Origin: Caldiserica bacterium UBA4822
GTDB lineage: Bacteria; Caldisericota; Caldisericia; Cryosericales; Cryosericaceae
Reading direction: 5' to 3'
DNA length: 5,876 nt
NCBI GenBank assembly: GCA_002402295.1
Contig: DHFO01000023.1
Coordinates: 1 to 5,876 of the forward strand
The notes under the pieces are model-generated. The model was not told the DNA's origin. It saw only the letters and a program-made list of their open reading frames with translations, and ran no database searches. Shown here one piece after another: positions 1 to 5,837 of this stretch. Positions within the stretch are counted from its first letter, which is position 1; the number at the start of each line of letters is the position of its first letter. The position numbers were made by a program, and so were the translations under genes.

Positions 1-1149
1 GAAACTGCTTACCAGACTGGGTTTGACATCGCCGCCGCCTCGCCGATGATGGCCATTCTTGGACTGACCACCGGGTTTGAGGACCTGCACCAGCGTTTGT
101 CCGAGATTGTCGTCGCAAGAACCCGTGCCGGAGCTCCTGTCACGGTAGCGGACCTGCATGTCACTGGTGGGCTCGCCGCGGTACTCAAGGACGCCATCTA
201 TCCGAACCTCGTGCAGACCGAGGAATGTACCCCGTCATTTGTCCACATTGGGCCATTTGCCAACATCGCGTTCGGCAACAACTCCGTCCTTTCGGACCGT
301 ATTGCGTTGCGCCTGGGTGACTACGTAGTCACCGAGAGTGGTTTCGGTGCGGACATGGGCTTTGAGAAGCTCATGGACATCAAACTTCGGCAGGCGGGAA
401 TGAAGGCCCCTGACTGTGTTGTGATCGTGGCGACAATCCGGGCCCTGAAGATGCATGGAGGGGCTTACACCATTAAACCAGGAAAGAAGCTGGACTCCGC
501 TCTCGTAGCTGCACCCAACATGCCGGCCCTGGATCTGGGCTGCGAGAACCTTCGGGTTCACGTCGAGAACGTGCGTTCGTACGGACTACCGGTAGTCGTT
601 GCTATCAACCGGTTCCCGGACGATACGGCCGACGAGGTTGCGCTGGTTCAGAGGAAGGCGGTCGAGTTCGGCGCAGTTGCTGCAGTACCGCATACCTTCT
701 TCGTAGATGGCAGCGATGGCGGCCTGCAGCTGGCCCGGACTGTACAGGAGGTGGCGGCCTCCTCTCATGTGGAGGAAATACACTATCCGTACGACCTGAC
801 GGACAGCATCGAAGAAAAGATGCGCAAGCTGGTCCGCGCCATCTATCGTGCCGAAGACATCGACCTGGCTCCGCTGGCAGCAGAGCGCATCAGAGAGTTT
901 ACGGCGGCGGGTTATGGCAGCTGGCCCATCTGCATGGCGAAGACGCATCTATCGATCAGCCACGACCCGGATGTCAAGGGTGCGCCTTCGGGCTATCTCT
1001 TCCCCATCAGAGACATCAGGGCCGCAACCGGGGCACGCTTCCTGTATCCTCTGGGCGGAACGATGGAAACCATGCCCGGCCTGTCCAAGGTACCTGCACT
1101 TGTCAACATCGACGTGACCGAAGATGGAACAATCACAGGCCTTCGCTGA
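1..1149 (+). CDS. fhs: Formate-tetrahydrofolate ligase, C-terminal part (5' end outside window)
   Basis: This enzyme joins formate to tetrahydrofolate using ATP, giving 10-formyl-THF in the cytoplasm for purine synthesis or for the methyl branch of acetogenic or reverse-acetogenic C1 metabolism. The reading frame is open from base 1, starting ETAYQTGFDIAAAS, which matches the family segment before MAIL, so the ATG codons at 46 and 49 are internal. The visible 382 residues compare with a usual total of about 555; the P-loop half lies upstream. Family landmarks in order are DAIYPNLVQT, GPFANIA, TESGFGADMGFEK, VATIRALKMHGG, the PVVVAINRFPDD segment, the CMAKT segment (about 931-945) and TMPGLSKVPA followed by a GTITGLR end. 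Odd points: the usual HGGPFANIAHGCNS reads HIGPFANIAFGNNS, and the usual AKTQYS reads AKTHLS. The frame is intact, so it is probably functional but divergent. Identification is very secure from motifs alone. Confidence 0.96.
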   Translation, partial: ETAYQTGFDIAAASPMMAILGLTTGFEDLHQRLSEIVVARTRAGAPVTVADLHVTGGLAAVLKDAIYPNLVQTEECTPSFVHIGPFANIAFGNNSVLSDRIALRLGDYVVTESGFGADMGFEKLMDIKLRQAGMKAPDCVVIVATIRALKMHGGAYTIKPGKKLDSALVAAPNMPALDLGCENLRVHVENVRSYGLPVVVAINRFPDDTADEVALVQRKAVEFGAVAAVPHTFFVDGSDGGLQLARTVQEVAASSHVEEIHYPYDLTDSIEEKMRKLVRAIYRAEDIDLAPLAAERIREFTAAGYGSWPICMAKTHLSISHDPDVKGAPSGYLFPIRDIRAATGARFLYPLGGTMETMPGLSKVPALVNIDVTEDGTITGLR

Positions 1150-1170
1150 AGCAGTGTGAAGGCACGCATG

Positions 1171-1206
1171 CTGTAGCACTTGTGTTCACTGAATACAATG
1201 ATAGTG
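1171..1206 (+). promoter_or_regulatory. Weak candidate promoter/operator before rubrerythrin
   Basis: The 86-base gap between fhs and rubrerythrin is locally AT-richer than its surroundings. It contains TACAAT at 1194-1199, five of six matches to a -10 box. The hexamer 17 bases upstream (CTGTAG, 1171-1176) is a poor -35. A 20-base segment at 1187-1206 begins CACT and ends AGTG, but its inner bases do not match as an inverted repeat, so it is not a convincing PerR or Fur box. A separate rubrerythrin promoter is plausible because such genes are often peroxide-induced, but the sequence support is thin. Confidence 0.25.
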
Positions 1207-1224
1207 GTACAACAAATCCGACAT

Positions 1225-1232
1225 GGAGGTGA
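1225..1232 (+). promoter_or_regulatory. Perfect ribosome binding site deciding the TTG start of rubrerythrin
   Basis: GGAGGTGA is fully complementary to the usual 3' end of bacterial 16S rRNA. The core GGAGG ends six bases before the TTG at 1236. There is no ATG at a suitable distance, and the family N-terminus aligns from this TTG, so this site fixes the start. Confidence 0.8.
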
Positions 1233-1235
1233 GGA

Positions 1236-1814
1236 TTGAAACAGACATTTGTCAATCTTGGCGCTGCTTTTATTGGTGAATCCATGGCTCGCAACCGGTA
1301 TACAATGTACAGCAAGGTAGCTCGCACTGAGGGCTTTGAGCAAATTGCCGCTATCTTTGCCGAAACGGCCGACCAGGAGCGTATGCACGCAAGCATCCTG
1401 TTCCATCTCCTGCAGGACATCAAGGAAGAGAATGGGGGAGACCTCAAAGTCCCCGAGGCAGGAGTTCCGCTTGTCCTCGGGACAACCGCCGACAACCTGC
1501 AGGCAGCCATCGATGGCGAGCACTATGAAACGACGACCATGTATCCAGGGTTTGCTGATGTTGCCGAAAAGGAAGGCTATTCTGCCATCGCCGCACGTCT
1601 GCGGGCGATAGCTGTCGCGGAGGCACACCACGAGGAGCGCTACACGAAACTGCTCAAGGAGGTCAAGGAGCAGTCAGTGTTCAAGAAGGACCACAAGATC
1701 ATCTGGGTCTGCAGAGAGTGCGGATATGTGTACGAAGGCACGGAACCGCCGGCCAAGTGTCCTGCGTGCCAGCATCCCTACAGCTTCTACCAGGTGAAGT
1801 GCGAGAACTACTAG
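1236..1814 (+). CDS. rbr: Rubrerythrin (diiron peroxidase with rubredoxin tail)
   Basis: Rubrerythrins are cytoplasmic proteins of anaerobes that reduce hydrogen peroxide to water with electrons from NAD(P)H via rubredoxin-type carriers. The protein has 192 residues, the usual length. Residues 1-145 are the ferritin-like four-helix domain: the GES motif gives E15, the first ExxH is E48-H51, the GEHYE segment gives E95 and E98, and the second ExxH is E129-H132. Together these form a complete diiron ligand set. Residues 155-192 are a rubredoxin domain with C159-x2-C162 and C175-x2-C178 for the second iron site. The start is TTG at 1236, because the family N-terminus (about 12 residues before the GES motif) fits only there and a perfect Shine-Dalgarno precedes it. 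The next ATG, at residue 17, would cut into the diiron site. It lies 86 bases after fhs and is followed by a strong hairpin, so it could be a single-gene unit or the end of a fhs transcript. Confidence 0.97.
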   Translation: MKQTFVNLGAAFIGESMARNRYTMYSKVARTEGFEQIAAIFAETADQERMHASILFHLLQDIKEENGGDLKVPEAGVPLVLGTTADNLQAAIDGEHYETTTMYPGFADVAEKEGYSAIAARLRAIAVAEAHHEERYTKLLKEVKEQSVFKKDHKIIWVCRECGYVYEGTEPPAKCPACQHPYSFYQVKCENY

Positions 1815-1820
1815 CATCTG

Positions 1821-1859
1821 AGGCAAGGCGGGGGATCCGGGACCGGATCCCCCGAGCCT
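1821..1859 (+). terminator. Strong GC-rich hairpin after rubrerythrin, no U-tract
   Basis: Bases 1829-1840 pair perfectly with 1843-1854 (12 bp on paper; the innermost pair must open to give a 4-base loop). An outer 4-bp helix joins AGGC at 1821-1824 to GCCT at 1856-1859 across a small internal loop. Both arms carry GGATCC. It begins seven bases after the rubrerythrin stop and ends 11 bases before the next start codon. No run of T follows, so it is not a standard intrinsic terminator. It could be an mRNA-stabilising or processing hairpin, or could dampen transcription into the thioesterase gene. The structure is certain from the bases; its role is inferred. Confidence 0.5.
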
Positions 1860-1869
1860 GTGAGAACGA

Positions 1870-2394
1870 ATGAATCCGACTATTGACAACTGTTTCGTCT
1901 GTTCGCCACGGAATGCTTCTGGACTTCATCTGCAGTTTGTCGTCTCAGGCGACGAATGCGTCGGGGAGTTCACGGTGGATTCCTGCTTTGATGGCTACAG
2001 AGGCGTTACGCATGGCGGTATCCAGGCTGCCATTCTGGATGATGCAATGGCGAACATCTTCTACAAGTCAGGGATGCCTGCTTTCACGGTCGAGATGCAG
2101 CTGCGGTATCATCGCCCGATGTATTCGGGCAAGCAGTACCGTGTCGAGGCCGCCGTGACGGAAAACCGGGGAAGTCGAATAAGACGCACGAGGGCGTGTA
2201 TCAGGGACCTTGCCTCAGGTGAGGTCATGACCGAGGCGACTGCCACGTTCCTAATTGGCCAGGGTCTCCTGAAGACTGTGAGGAGTGTAGTGGCAAGAGA
2301 TGACTGCAAAGAAGAGACAGAGGCCGGTCAGACTAACACGGGCGCAAGAACTGCAGGAGAAGTACCCGGGGCACAGACCCATTCCTCCGAGTAA
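1870..2394 (+). CDS. PaaI-family hotdog-fold thioesterase
   Basis: The protein is predicted to hydrolyse an acyl-CoA or related thioester in the cytoplasm; the substrate cannot be told. It has 174 residues. The N-terminus carries the C8-x2-C11 motif followed by N15 and GL at 18-19, typical of one PaaI-like subgroup. The hotdog helix motif is THGGIQAAILDDAMA (residues 47-61), with H48-G-G and the acidic pair D57-D58 as likely active-site residues. The following strands (VEMQLRYHRPM, then the VEAAV region) fit the fold, which ends near TATFLIG at about residue 130. The last 40 or so residues are hydrophilic, rich in E, T, G and A, and not part of the known fold. From residue 144 on they overlap the next gene in another frame. 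The start at 1870 has only a weak Shine-Dalgarno (GAG) and sits just past a strong hairpin. It is first in a four-gene coupled block with two cyclophilins and a DegV protein. Confidence 0.85.
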   Translation: MNPTIDNCFVCSPRNASGLHLQFVVSGDECVGEFTVDSCFDGYRGVTHGGIQAAILDDAMANIFYKSGMPAFTVEMQLRYHRPMYSGKQYRVEAAVTENRGSRIRRTRACIRDLASGEVMTEATATFLIGQGLLKTVRSVVARDDCKEETEAGQTNTGARTAGEVPGAQTHSSE

Positions 2395-2983
2395 GCCCAC
2401 TGTCGTCGTCACACTCGTCGCGACAGTCGTCCTGTCGCTGCTCATAGTAATTCTGATAACCCGACGCATGCAGTCGTCCGGGTCTCCGGGCCTTCATGAC
2501 GTCCAGCTCGATACATCGATGGGTGCTATCACGCTTGAGTTAGATGGCGATTCTGCGCCACGGACGGTTGCGCAGGTCCTGGACAACGTATACGCTGATG
2601 TGTACGATGGGCTCACATTCCACCGGGTTGTCAAAGGGTTCATGATCCAGGGAGGAGACCCTGCTGGCGACGGCACTGGGGGAGGAGCTGTTCCGCTGGA
2701 GAGGACGGGGATTCATCACACTCGCGGGGTCATTTCAATGGCCTCGTCAGGTCCCGGAGTGACACAGTCGGAAACGCAGTTTTTTATACTTCAGGCAGAG
2801 TCGTCGTCGCTCGATGGCAAGTACGCGGCATTCGGCCGGGTCGTGAATGGGATGGACGTTGTCGACAAGATCGCAGGCGTACCTGTGCGCGAGAATCCGC
2901 TGATTCCGGGCGAACAGTCTATTCCTGTAGACTCAGTTACAATTCTCCGGGCGGCCGAGGTCGCCCACCAGGGGGGTACATGA
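2300..2983 (+). CDS. Membrane-anchored cyclophilin-type peptidyl-prolyl cis-trans isomerase
   Basis: This enzyme speeds proline cis-trans isomerisation during protein folding. Of its 227 residues, 1-32 are strongly basic (K4, K5, R6, R8, R11, R14), residues 33-54 are one hydrophobic helix (TVVVTLVATVV through LIVILIT), and 66-220 are the cyclophilin domain. There is no Cys after the helix, so it is an uncleaved anchor rather than a lipoprotein. The positive-inside rule favours an N-in topology with the isomerase outside the cytoplasmic membrane, although two Arg also follow the helix. Active-site residues matching human CypA are R109 (FHR), F114, M115, Q117 (FMIQGGDP) and F162 (QFFI). The position of CypA Trp121 is Ser170 and that of His126 is Tyr175, so cyclosporin A binding is probably weak. 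The start ATG lies 15 bases after AGGAG (2281-2285), a long spacing; in-frame codons upstream run into a stop. It overlaps the thioesterase by 95 bases and the next gene by four (ATGA). Confidence 0.92.
   Translation: MTAKKRQRPVRLTRAQELQEKYPGHRPIPPSKPTVVVTLVATVVLSLLIVILITRRMQSSGSPGLHDVQLDTSMGAITLELDGDSAPRTVAQVLDNVYADVYDGLTFHRVVKGFMIQGGDPAGDGTGGGAVPLERTGIHHTRGVISMASSGPGVTQSETQFFILQAESSSLDGKYAAFGRVVNGMDVVDKIAGVPVRENPLIPGEQSIPVDSVTILRAAEVAHQGGT
2971..2976 (+). promoter_or_regulatory. G-run ribosome binding site inside the end of the first cyclophilin gene
   Basis: AGGGGGGT lies a few bases before the ATG at 2980 and within the last codons of the upstream gene. Together with the ATGA stop/start overlap it points to translational coupling of the two cyclophilins. 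Confidence 0.5.
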
Positions 2984-3474
2984 CACAGGAGAACAGGTTC
3001 GTACGCATAGAAACGTCGAAGGGCACCATGGAACTGGAACTGTACGCCGCGCGTGCACCCAGGACGGTTGGGCGCTTTATGCAGGCTGTAGGGAGCGGAG
3101 CGTACGATGGTCTGCGGTTTCATCGTATCATCCGAGATTTCATGATCCAAGGAGGCGACCCACTGGGCAATGGTACCGGCGGTGGCAATGTACCATTTGA
3201 GGGCTCGGATGTTCAGCATGTGCCTGGTGTCATCAGCATGGCTGCCCAGAGAGCGGGAGTTGACCAGTCGGACATGCAGTTCTTCATTATGACGGGCACG
3301 GCACATGAGCTCGATGGGAAGTACACCGCGTTTGGTCACGTGACACGGGGCATGGATGTTCTGGAGGACATCGCTGGTGTTCCTGTCGCGCAGGCTTCCT
3401 GGGGAGAGCATTCCCGCCCCGTGGAGGATGTGACCATCGTCAGCATGTCAGAAATCCTGAGTGAGGCGGAGTGA
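2980..3474 (+). CDS. Cytoplasmic cyclophilin-type peptidyl-prolyl cis-trans isomerase
   Basis: This is a second cyclophilin, 164 residues and a single compact domain, with no signal peptide or membrane helix, so it should act in the cytoplasm. The catalytic set is complete: R49 (FHR), F54, M55, Q57 (FMIQGGDP) and F102 (QFFI). The CypA Trp121 position is Glu110 and the His126 position is Tyr115, as is common in bacterial enzymes and unfavourable for cyclosporin A. It aligns along its whole length with the isomerase domain of the upstream membrane-anchored protein, sharing APRTV, YDGL-FHR, FMIQGGDP, GTGGG, GVISMA, QFFI, LDGKY and IAGVPV, so the two are probably tandem duplicates that took different locations. 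Its ATG overlaps the upstream stop by four bases and its TGA overlaps the DegV gene's ATG by one base, so all three are likely translated from one message. Confidence 0.94.
   Translation: MTQENRFVRIETSKGTMELELYAARAPRTVGRFMQAVGSGAYDGLRFHRIIRDFMIQGGDPLGNGTGGGNVPFEGSDVQHVPGVISMAAQRAGVDQSDMQFFIMTGTAHELDGKYTAFGHVTRGMDVLEDIAGVPVAQASWGEHSRPVEDVTIVSMSEILSEAE
3463..3471 (+). promoter_or_regulatory. Ribosome binding site choosing the ATG of the degV-like gene
   Basis: GAGGCGGAG lies in the last codons of the cyclophilin gene. Its GAGG ends seven bases before the ATG at 3474 but only four before a GTG at 3471. This, with the family N-terminus MAV-IVTDS, favours the ATG. Confidence 0.55.
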
Positions 3475-4310
3475 TGGCAGTCCACATTGTCACAGATTCC
3501 ATCAGTTGTCTGCCAGAGGGATACGCCGAGGAGCACGGCATCAAGGTCGTTCCCATTCGTGTCTCGGTGAACGGCGTGTCATATCGTGAGGGACTCGACA
3601 TCTCTTCTGACACCTTCTACGAGAAACAGCGTGCCGGAGCTAGGGTGTCGACCACCCAGGCAAGTCCGGAGGACTTCCGTGCAGTCTATGAGGAGCTCCT
3701 GTCCGTGCCCGGAGACCAGATTCTCAGCATCCACGTTTCGTCAGCCATGAGCGGGACAGTCAACAGTGCGTACACGGCGGCAGAACAGACGGACCCGACA
3801 CGAGTCCGTATCTACGACTCAAGAATGGCTGCGCTGGGCCTTGGATTCATGGTCATGCGTGCCGCCGCGCTTGCCTCGCGCGGCGCCAGCCTTGAGGACC
3901 TTGTTGCGGCACTCGACGCGATGTTGCCTCGTATTCACATCTACTTCCTCGTGGGCTCACTGAAGTACCTGATTGAAGGCGGTCGGATTGGCAAGGCTGC
4001 TGGCGTTGCCGCCAGCGTGTTGCAGATCCGCCCGATCCTCATGGTGAAGGACGGAATTGTTGACGTGTTCGAGAGGCCGCGTACCATGCGCACGGCCCGG
4101 GACCGGCTGGTCGCGTTGATAGACCAGGGTGTGGTGCGGGGGTTGGAACGTATCGCGTTTCAGTACACGGGGAACCGCTCTGAGACTGAGACGCTGCGAC
4201 GGGAGTTTTCAGCGCGCACTGGCATACCGTCGTTGCTGACGCCGATAGGTCCCAGTGTAGGATGCCATACGGGACCTGACACAATGGGCGTCATCCTGCT
4301 CGATGCTTGA
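3474..4310 (+). CDS. DegV family (FakB-like) fatty-acid-binding protein
   Basis: DegV proteins bind one fatty acid in a deep pocket. Those called FakB present it to the kinase FakA, which makes acyl-phosphate for phospholipid synthesis. The protein has 278 residues, the normal family size. Family motifs in order are VTDSISCLP (6-14), the STTQASPEDF segment (59-68, Thr/Ser carboxylate contact region), SSAMSGTVNSA (89-99), LKYLIEGGRIGK, the RPILMVKDG strand, and the C-terminal GPSVGCHTGPDTMG (259-272) with its conserved His. In the last motif the usual GPG is GPD. The ATG at 3474 is preferred over GTG at 3471 on spacing and family N-terminus. It overlaps the cyclophilin stop by one base. No fatty-acid kinase gene is in the window. 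The family call is secure; which fatty acid it binds, and whether a FakA partner exists, is unknown. Confidence 0.93.
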   Translation: MAVHIVTDSISCLPEGYAEEHGIKVVPIRVSVNGVSYREGLDISSDTFYEKQRAGARVSTTQASPEDFRAVYEELLSVPGDQILSIHVSSAMSGTVNSAYTAAEQTDPTRVRIYDSRMAALGLGFMVMRAAALASRGASLEDLVAALDAMLPRIHIYFLVGSLKYLIEGGRIGKAAGVAASVLQIRPILMVKDGIVDVFERPRTMRTARDRLVALIDQGVVRGLERIAFQYTGNRSETETLRREFSARTGIPSLLTPIGPSVGCHTGPDTMGVILLDA

Positions 4311-4426
4311 AACGGGCCCGCTGCGCTGCCCTCGGCCAGCGATGGTAGGGGTAGCAGTGGCTTGCCTTCTCTGGTGCACCTGTGGATGGTGACCTGTCCA
4401 GGACTGTTCCGGGGGTGCGTGGCCTC

Positions 4427-5791
4427 ATGAGTTGGAGCCAGGGCTCCATGAGCTACCTGCTGGCGAGGGTGCTGGACTGGCTTGGTGCGAAGCATGCAGC
4501 CGCGCGCCTGTTCTGTGCTGCCCCGCACTCAGACTATGGCGCTTGGTGGGCTGGTGTCAGCCTTCTCCAGCGAGGCGCAGGCGAGGATGCGAGAGCACTG
4601 CTGGAGCCCCTCTACCAGGCTCACCCGGAGTGGAAGCGGACCAAGCGGTTGCTGGCTACTGTGTACCTTCGACATGAGCCAGAGCGGGCAGCGAGCCTGT
4701 ACGCGACGCCGCAGAATACGTGGGACGAACTCACACTTGGCGACCTGCTGTTCTTCTTCCTTGATCGGAAGGAGGAGGGGCTGAGCCATTGGCGGGCTGC
4801 CTATGACGGCGTTGACTGGAAGGAAGGCCACGAGCTCGACAATCCGGCCAGACTCGTGCTCAAGAGGTTGTGGCGCTTTACGCATGATGTATCCTACCTT
4901 GAGCAGTTTGCCGAACTGGACACGGACAACTTCCGACAGCAGGACATCGTCGACTATGCGAATCTGCTGGCTTTGCGTGGAGAGCGTGACCAGGCACGCG
5001 AGATGCTTGACCGCGGGTTGTACATCTACCGGGGAGACCCTGCTCTCAGCACGTGCTGGCAGACACTCGGGTTCGGGAACCTTCCCTTGTATAAGGCAAG
5101 GTCCGCCGGGGTCGCCGTCCTTCGACACAGCGTTCAGACCGGACTCCTGACTGAGGTGACGGACCTGGCGCGTGTTGTGAAGCAGGTGCATGCGGACTAT
5201 CCTGACGGGATTATTACGATTGCCAGCAGTGTCGTCACCATGTGCGAGGGGACGCTCCTGTGGATACCAACATTTCGCCCTTCGCGCCTTGCCCGGCTTC
5301 TTGGGCCGTTTACCGGACACGGCGCCGGCCCCGTTGTCCACTGGTACAGCTACCCCCGCGAGGCGGCATGGAAGGTAGAGGCCTACATGGAACTGGCCGG
5401 GACCCTTCGCGTCATTGTTGGTGCCGCCGCGACAGCTGTTGGCAAGCTTGTGCACCACAAGGGCTGGTTCTACAGCGTCGTTGGCCCTGTCGCAAAAGCC
5501 GTTGACAGCGACAAACTGATGCCATATGACGCGTGCCTTGTCCCTGGACCACTCGATGTGCAAGCTAGTCTCCGGCAGTTGTCCTCGTGTGGGGCGCAGG
5601 TGGCTGTTGTTGACGTGAACGACGTCTTCGGTGCCGAAATCGTTGCATGCACGGACGGAGTGAATAGGGATTGGCTGAGGCGGGCGCTCGAAGACAATCC
5701 TGCGGGGAACGATGATTCCATGACCCCAATCGTAGTTGTCATGCCAGGGGAGCGTTGCCAGTCCTGCGAAACAGCGCTGGCCTCAGAGTAA
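4427..5791 (+). CDS. TPR-like solenoid fused to a CofE-like (F420-0:gamma-glutamyl ligase family) domain
   Basis: This protein has about 454 residues from the ATG at 4427. Residues 1-225 are mostly helical with TPR-like pairs, for example about 37-66 (YGAWWAGVSL start) and 174-206 (IVDYANLLALRGERDQAR, ending in GDPA). Residues about 231-439 resemble the CofE-like ligase family: a TGLLTEVTDLARVV helix, DGIITIASSVV then CEG, an FRPSRLARLL segment (283-292), GWFYSVVG (346-353), VVDVNDVFG (D396, N398, D399) and a closing NPAGNDDSMTPIV (424-436). Authentic CofE adds glutamate to F420-0 with GTP; homologues of this shape occur in many bacteria with no proven substrate, so a ligase activity here is inference. 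A lone C444-x2-C447 follows near the end. The start is uncertain: GTG at 4382, GTG at 4415 and ATG at 4448 are in frame; 4427 has a G-rich stretch (4411-4415) 11 bases upstream. There is no signal peptide. It lies 116 bases after the DegV gene and may share its transcript. Confidence 0.72.
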   Translation: MSWSQGSMSYLLARVLDWLGAKHAAARLFCAAPHSDYGAWWAGVSLLQRGAGEDARALLEPLYQAHPEWKRTKRLLATVYLRHEPERAASLYATPQNTWDELTLGDLLFFFLDRKEEGLSHWRAAYDGVDWKEGHELDNPARLVLKRLWRFTHDVSYLEQFAELDTDNFRQQDIVDYANLLALRGERDQAREMLDRGLYIYRGDPALSTCWQTLGFGNLPLYKARSAGVAVLRHSVQTGLLTEVTDLARVVKQVHADYPDGIITIASSVVTMCEGTLLWIPTFRPSRLARLLGPFTGHGAGPVVHWYSYPREAAWKVEAYMELAGTLRVIVGAAATAVGKLVHHKGWFYSVVGPVAKAVDSDKLMPYDACLVPGPLDVQASLRQLSSCGAQVAVVDVNDVFGAEIVACTDGVNRDWLRRALEDNPAGNDDSMTPIVVVMPGERCQSCETALASE

Positions 5792-5792
5792 G

Positions 5793-5837
5793 GGGAGGAA
5801 GATCCTCTCAGCTGCCCGCTGGTCCTCCTGGGAGGAC
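5793..5837 (+). terminator. Two adjacent hairpins after the last gene, no U-tract
   Basis: The first helix pairs 5793-5799 with 5803-5809 (seven pairs including one G-U, loop AGA), starting one base after the stop codon. The second pairs 5822-5828 with 5831-5837 (GTCCTCC with GGAGGAC; the inner pair opens to a 4-base loop). Neither is followed by a run of T. They may mark the transcript end or protect its 3' end. The remaining bases to 5876 are too short to assign to any gene. Confidence 0.35.

Noticed and set aside
1139..1163. GCCTTC...GAAGGC pairing around the fhs stop codon, considered as a terminator.
   Set aside because: Only six pairs with a 13-base loop, competing with a smaller internal pairing, and no T-run follows.
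1187..1206. CACT...AGTG segment before rubrerythrin, considered as a PerR or Fur operator.
   Set aside because: Only the outer four bases on each side match as an inverted repeat; the inner bases do not fit either consensus.
993..1631. Long minus-strand open frame (212 codons) spanning the end of fhs and most of rubrerythrin.
   Set aside because: It lies opposite two securely identified genes, has no recognisable motif, and is a typical shadow frame.
3999..4016. Perfect 7-bp hairpin with a TTGC loop inside the degV-like gene.
   Set aside because: It lies in a conserved Ala/Gly-rich coding stretch after the GGRIGK motif, and GC-rich Ala and Gly codons easily create such pairing.
4324..4341. 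Imperfect hairpin in the gap between the degV-like gene and the last gene, considered as a terminator.
   Set aside because: The stem is short, has a bulge and an alternative pairing partner at 4347-4355, and no T-run follows.
4529..5563. Long minus-strand open frame (344 codons) opposite the solenoid/CofE-like gene.
   Set aside because: The + strand frame carries recognisable family motifs and fits the operon direction; the minus frame has no recognisable domain and mirrors GC-rich coding sequence.
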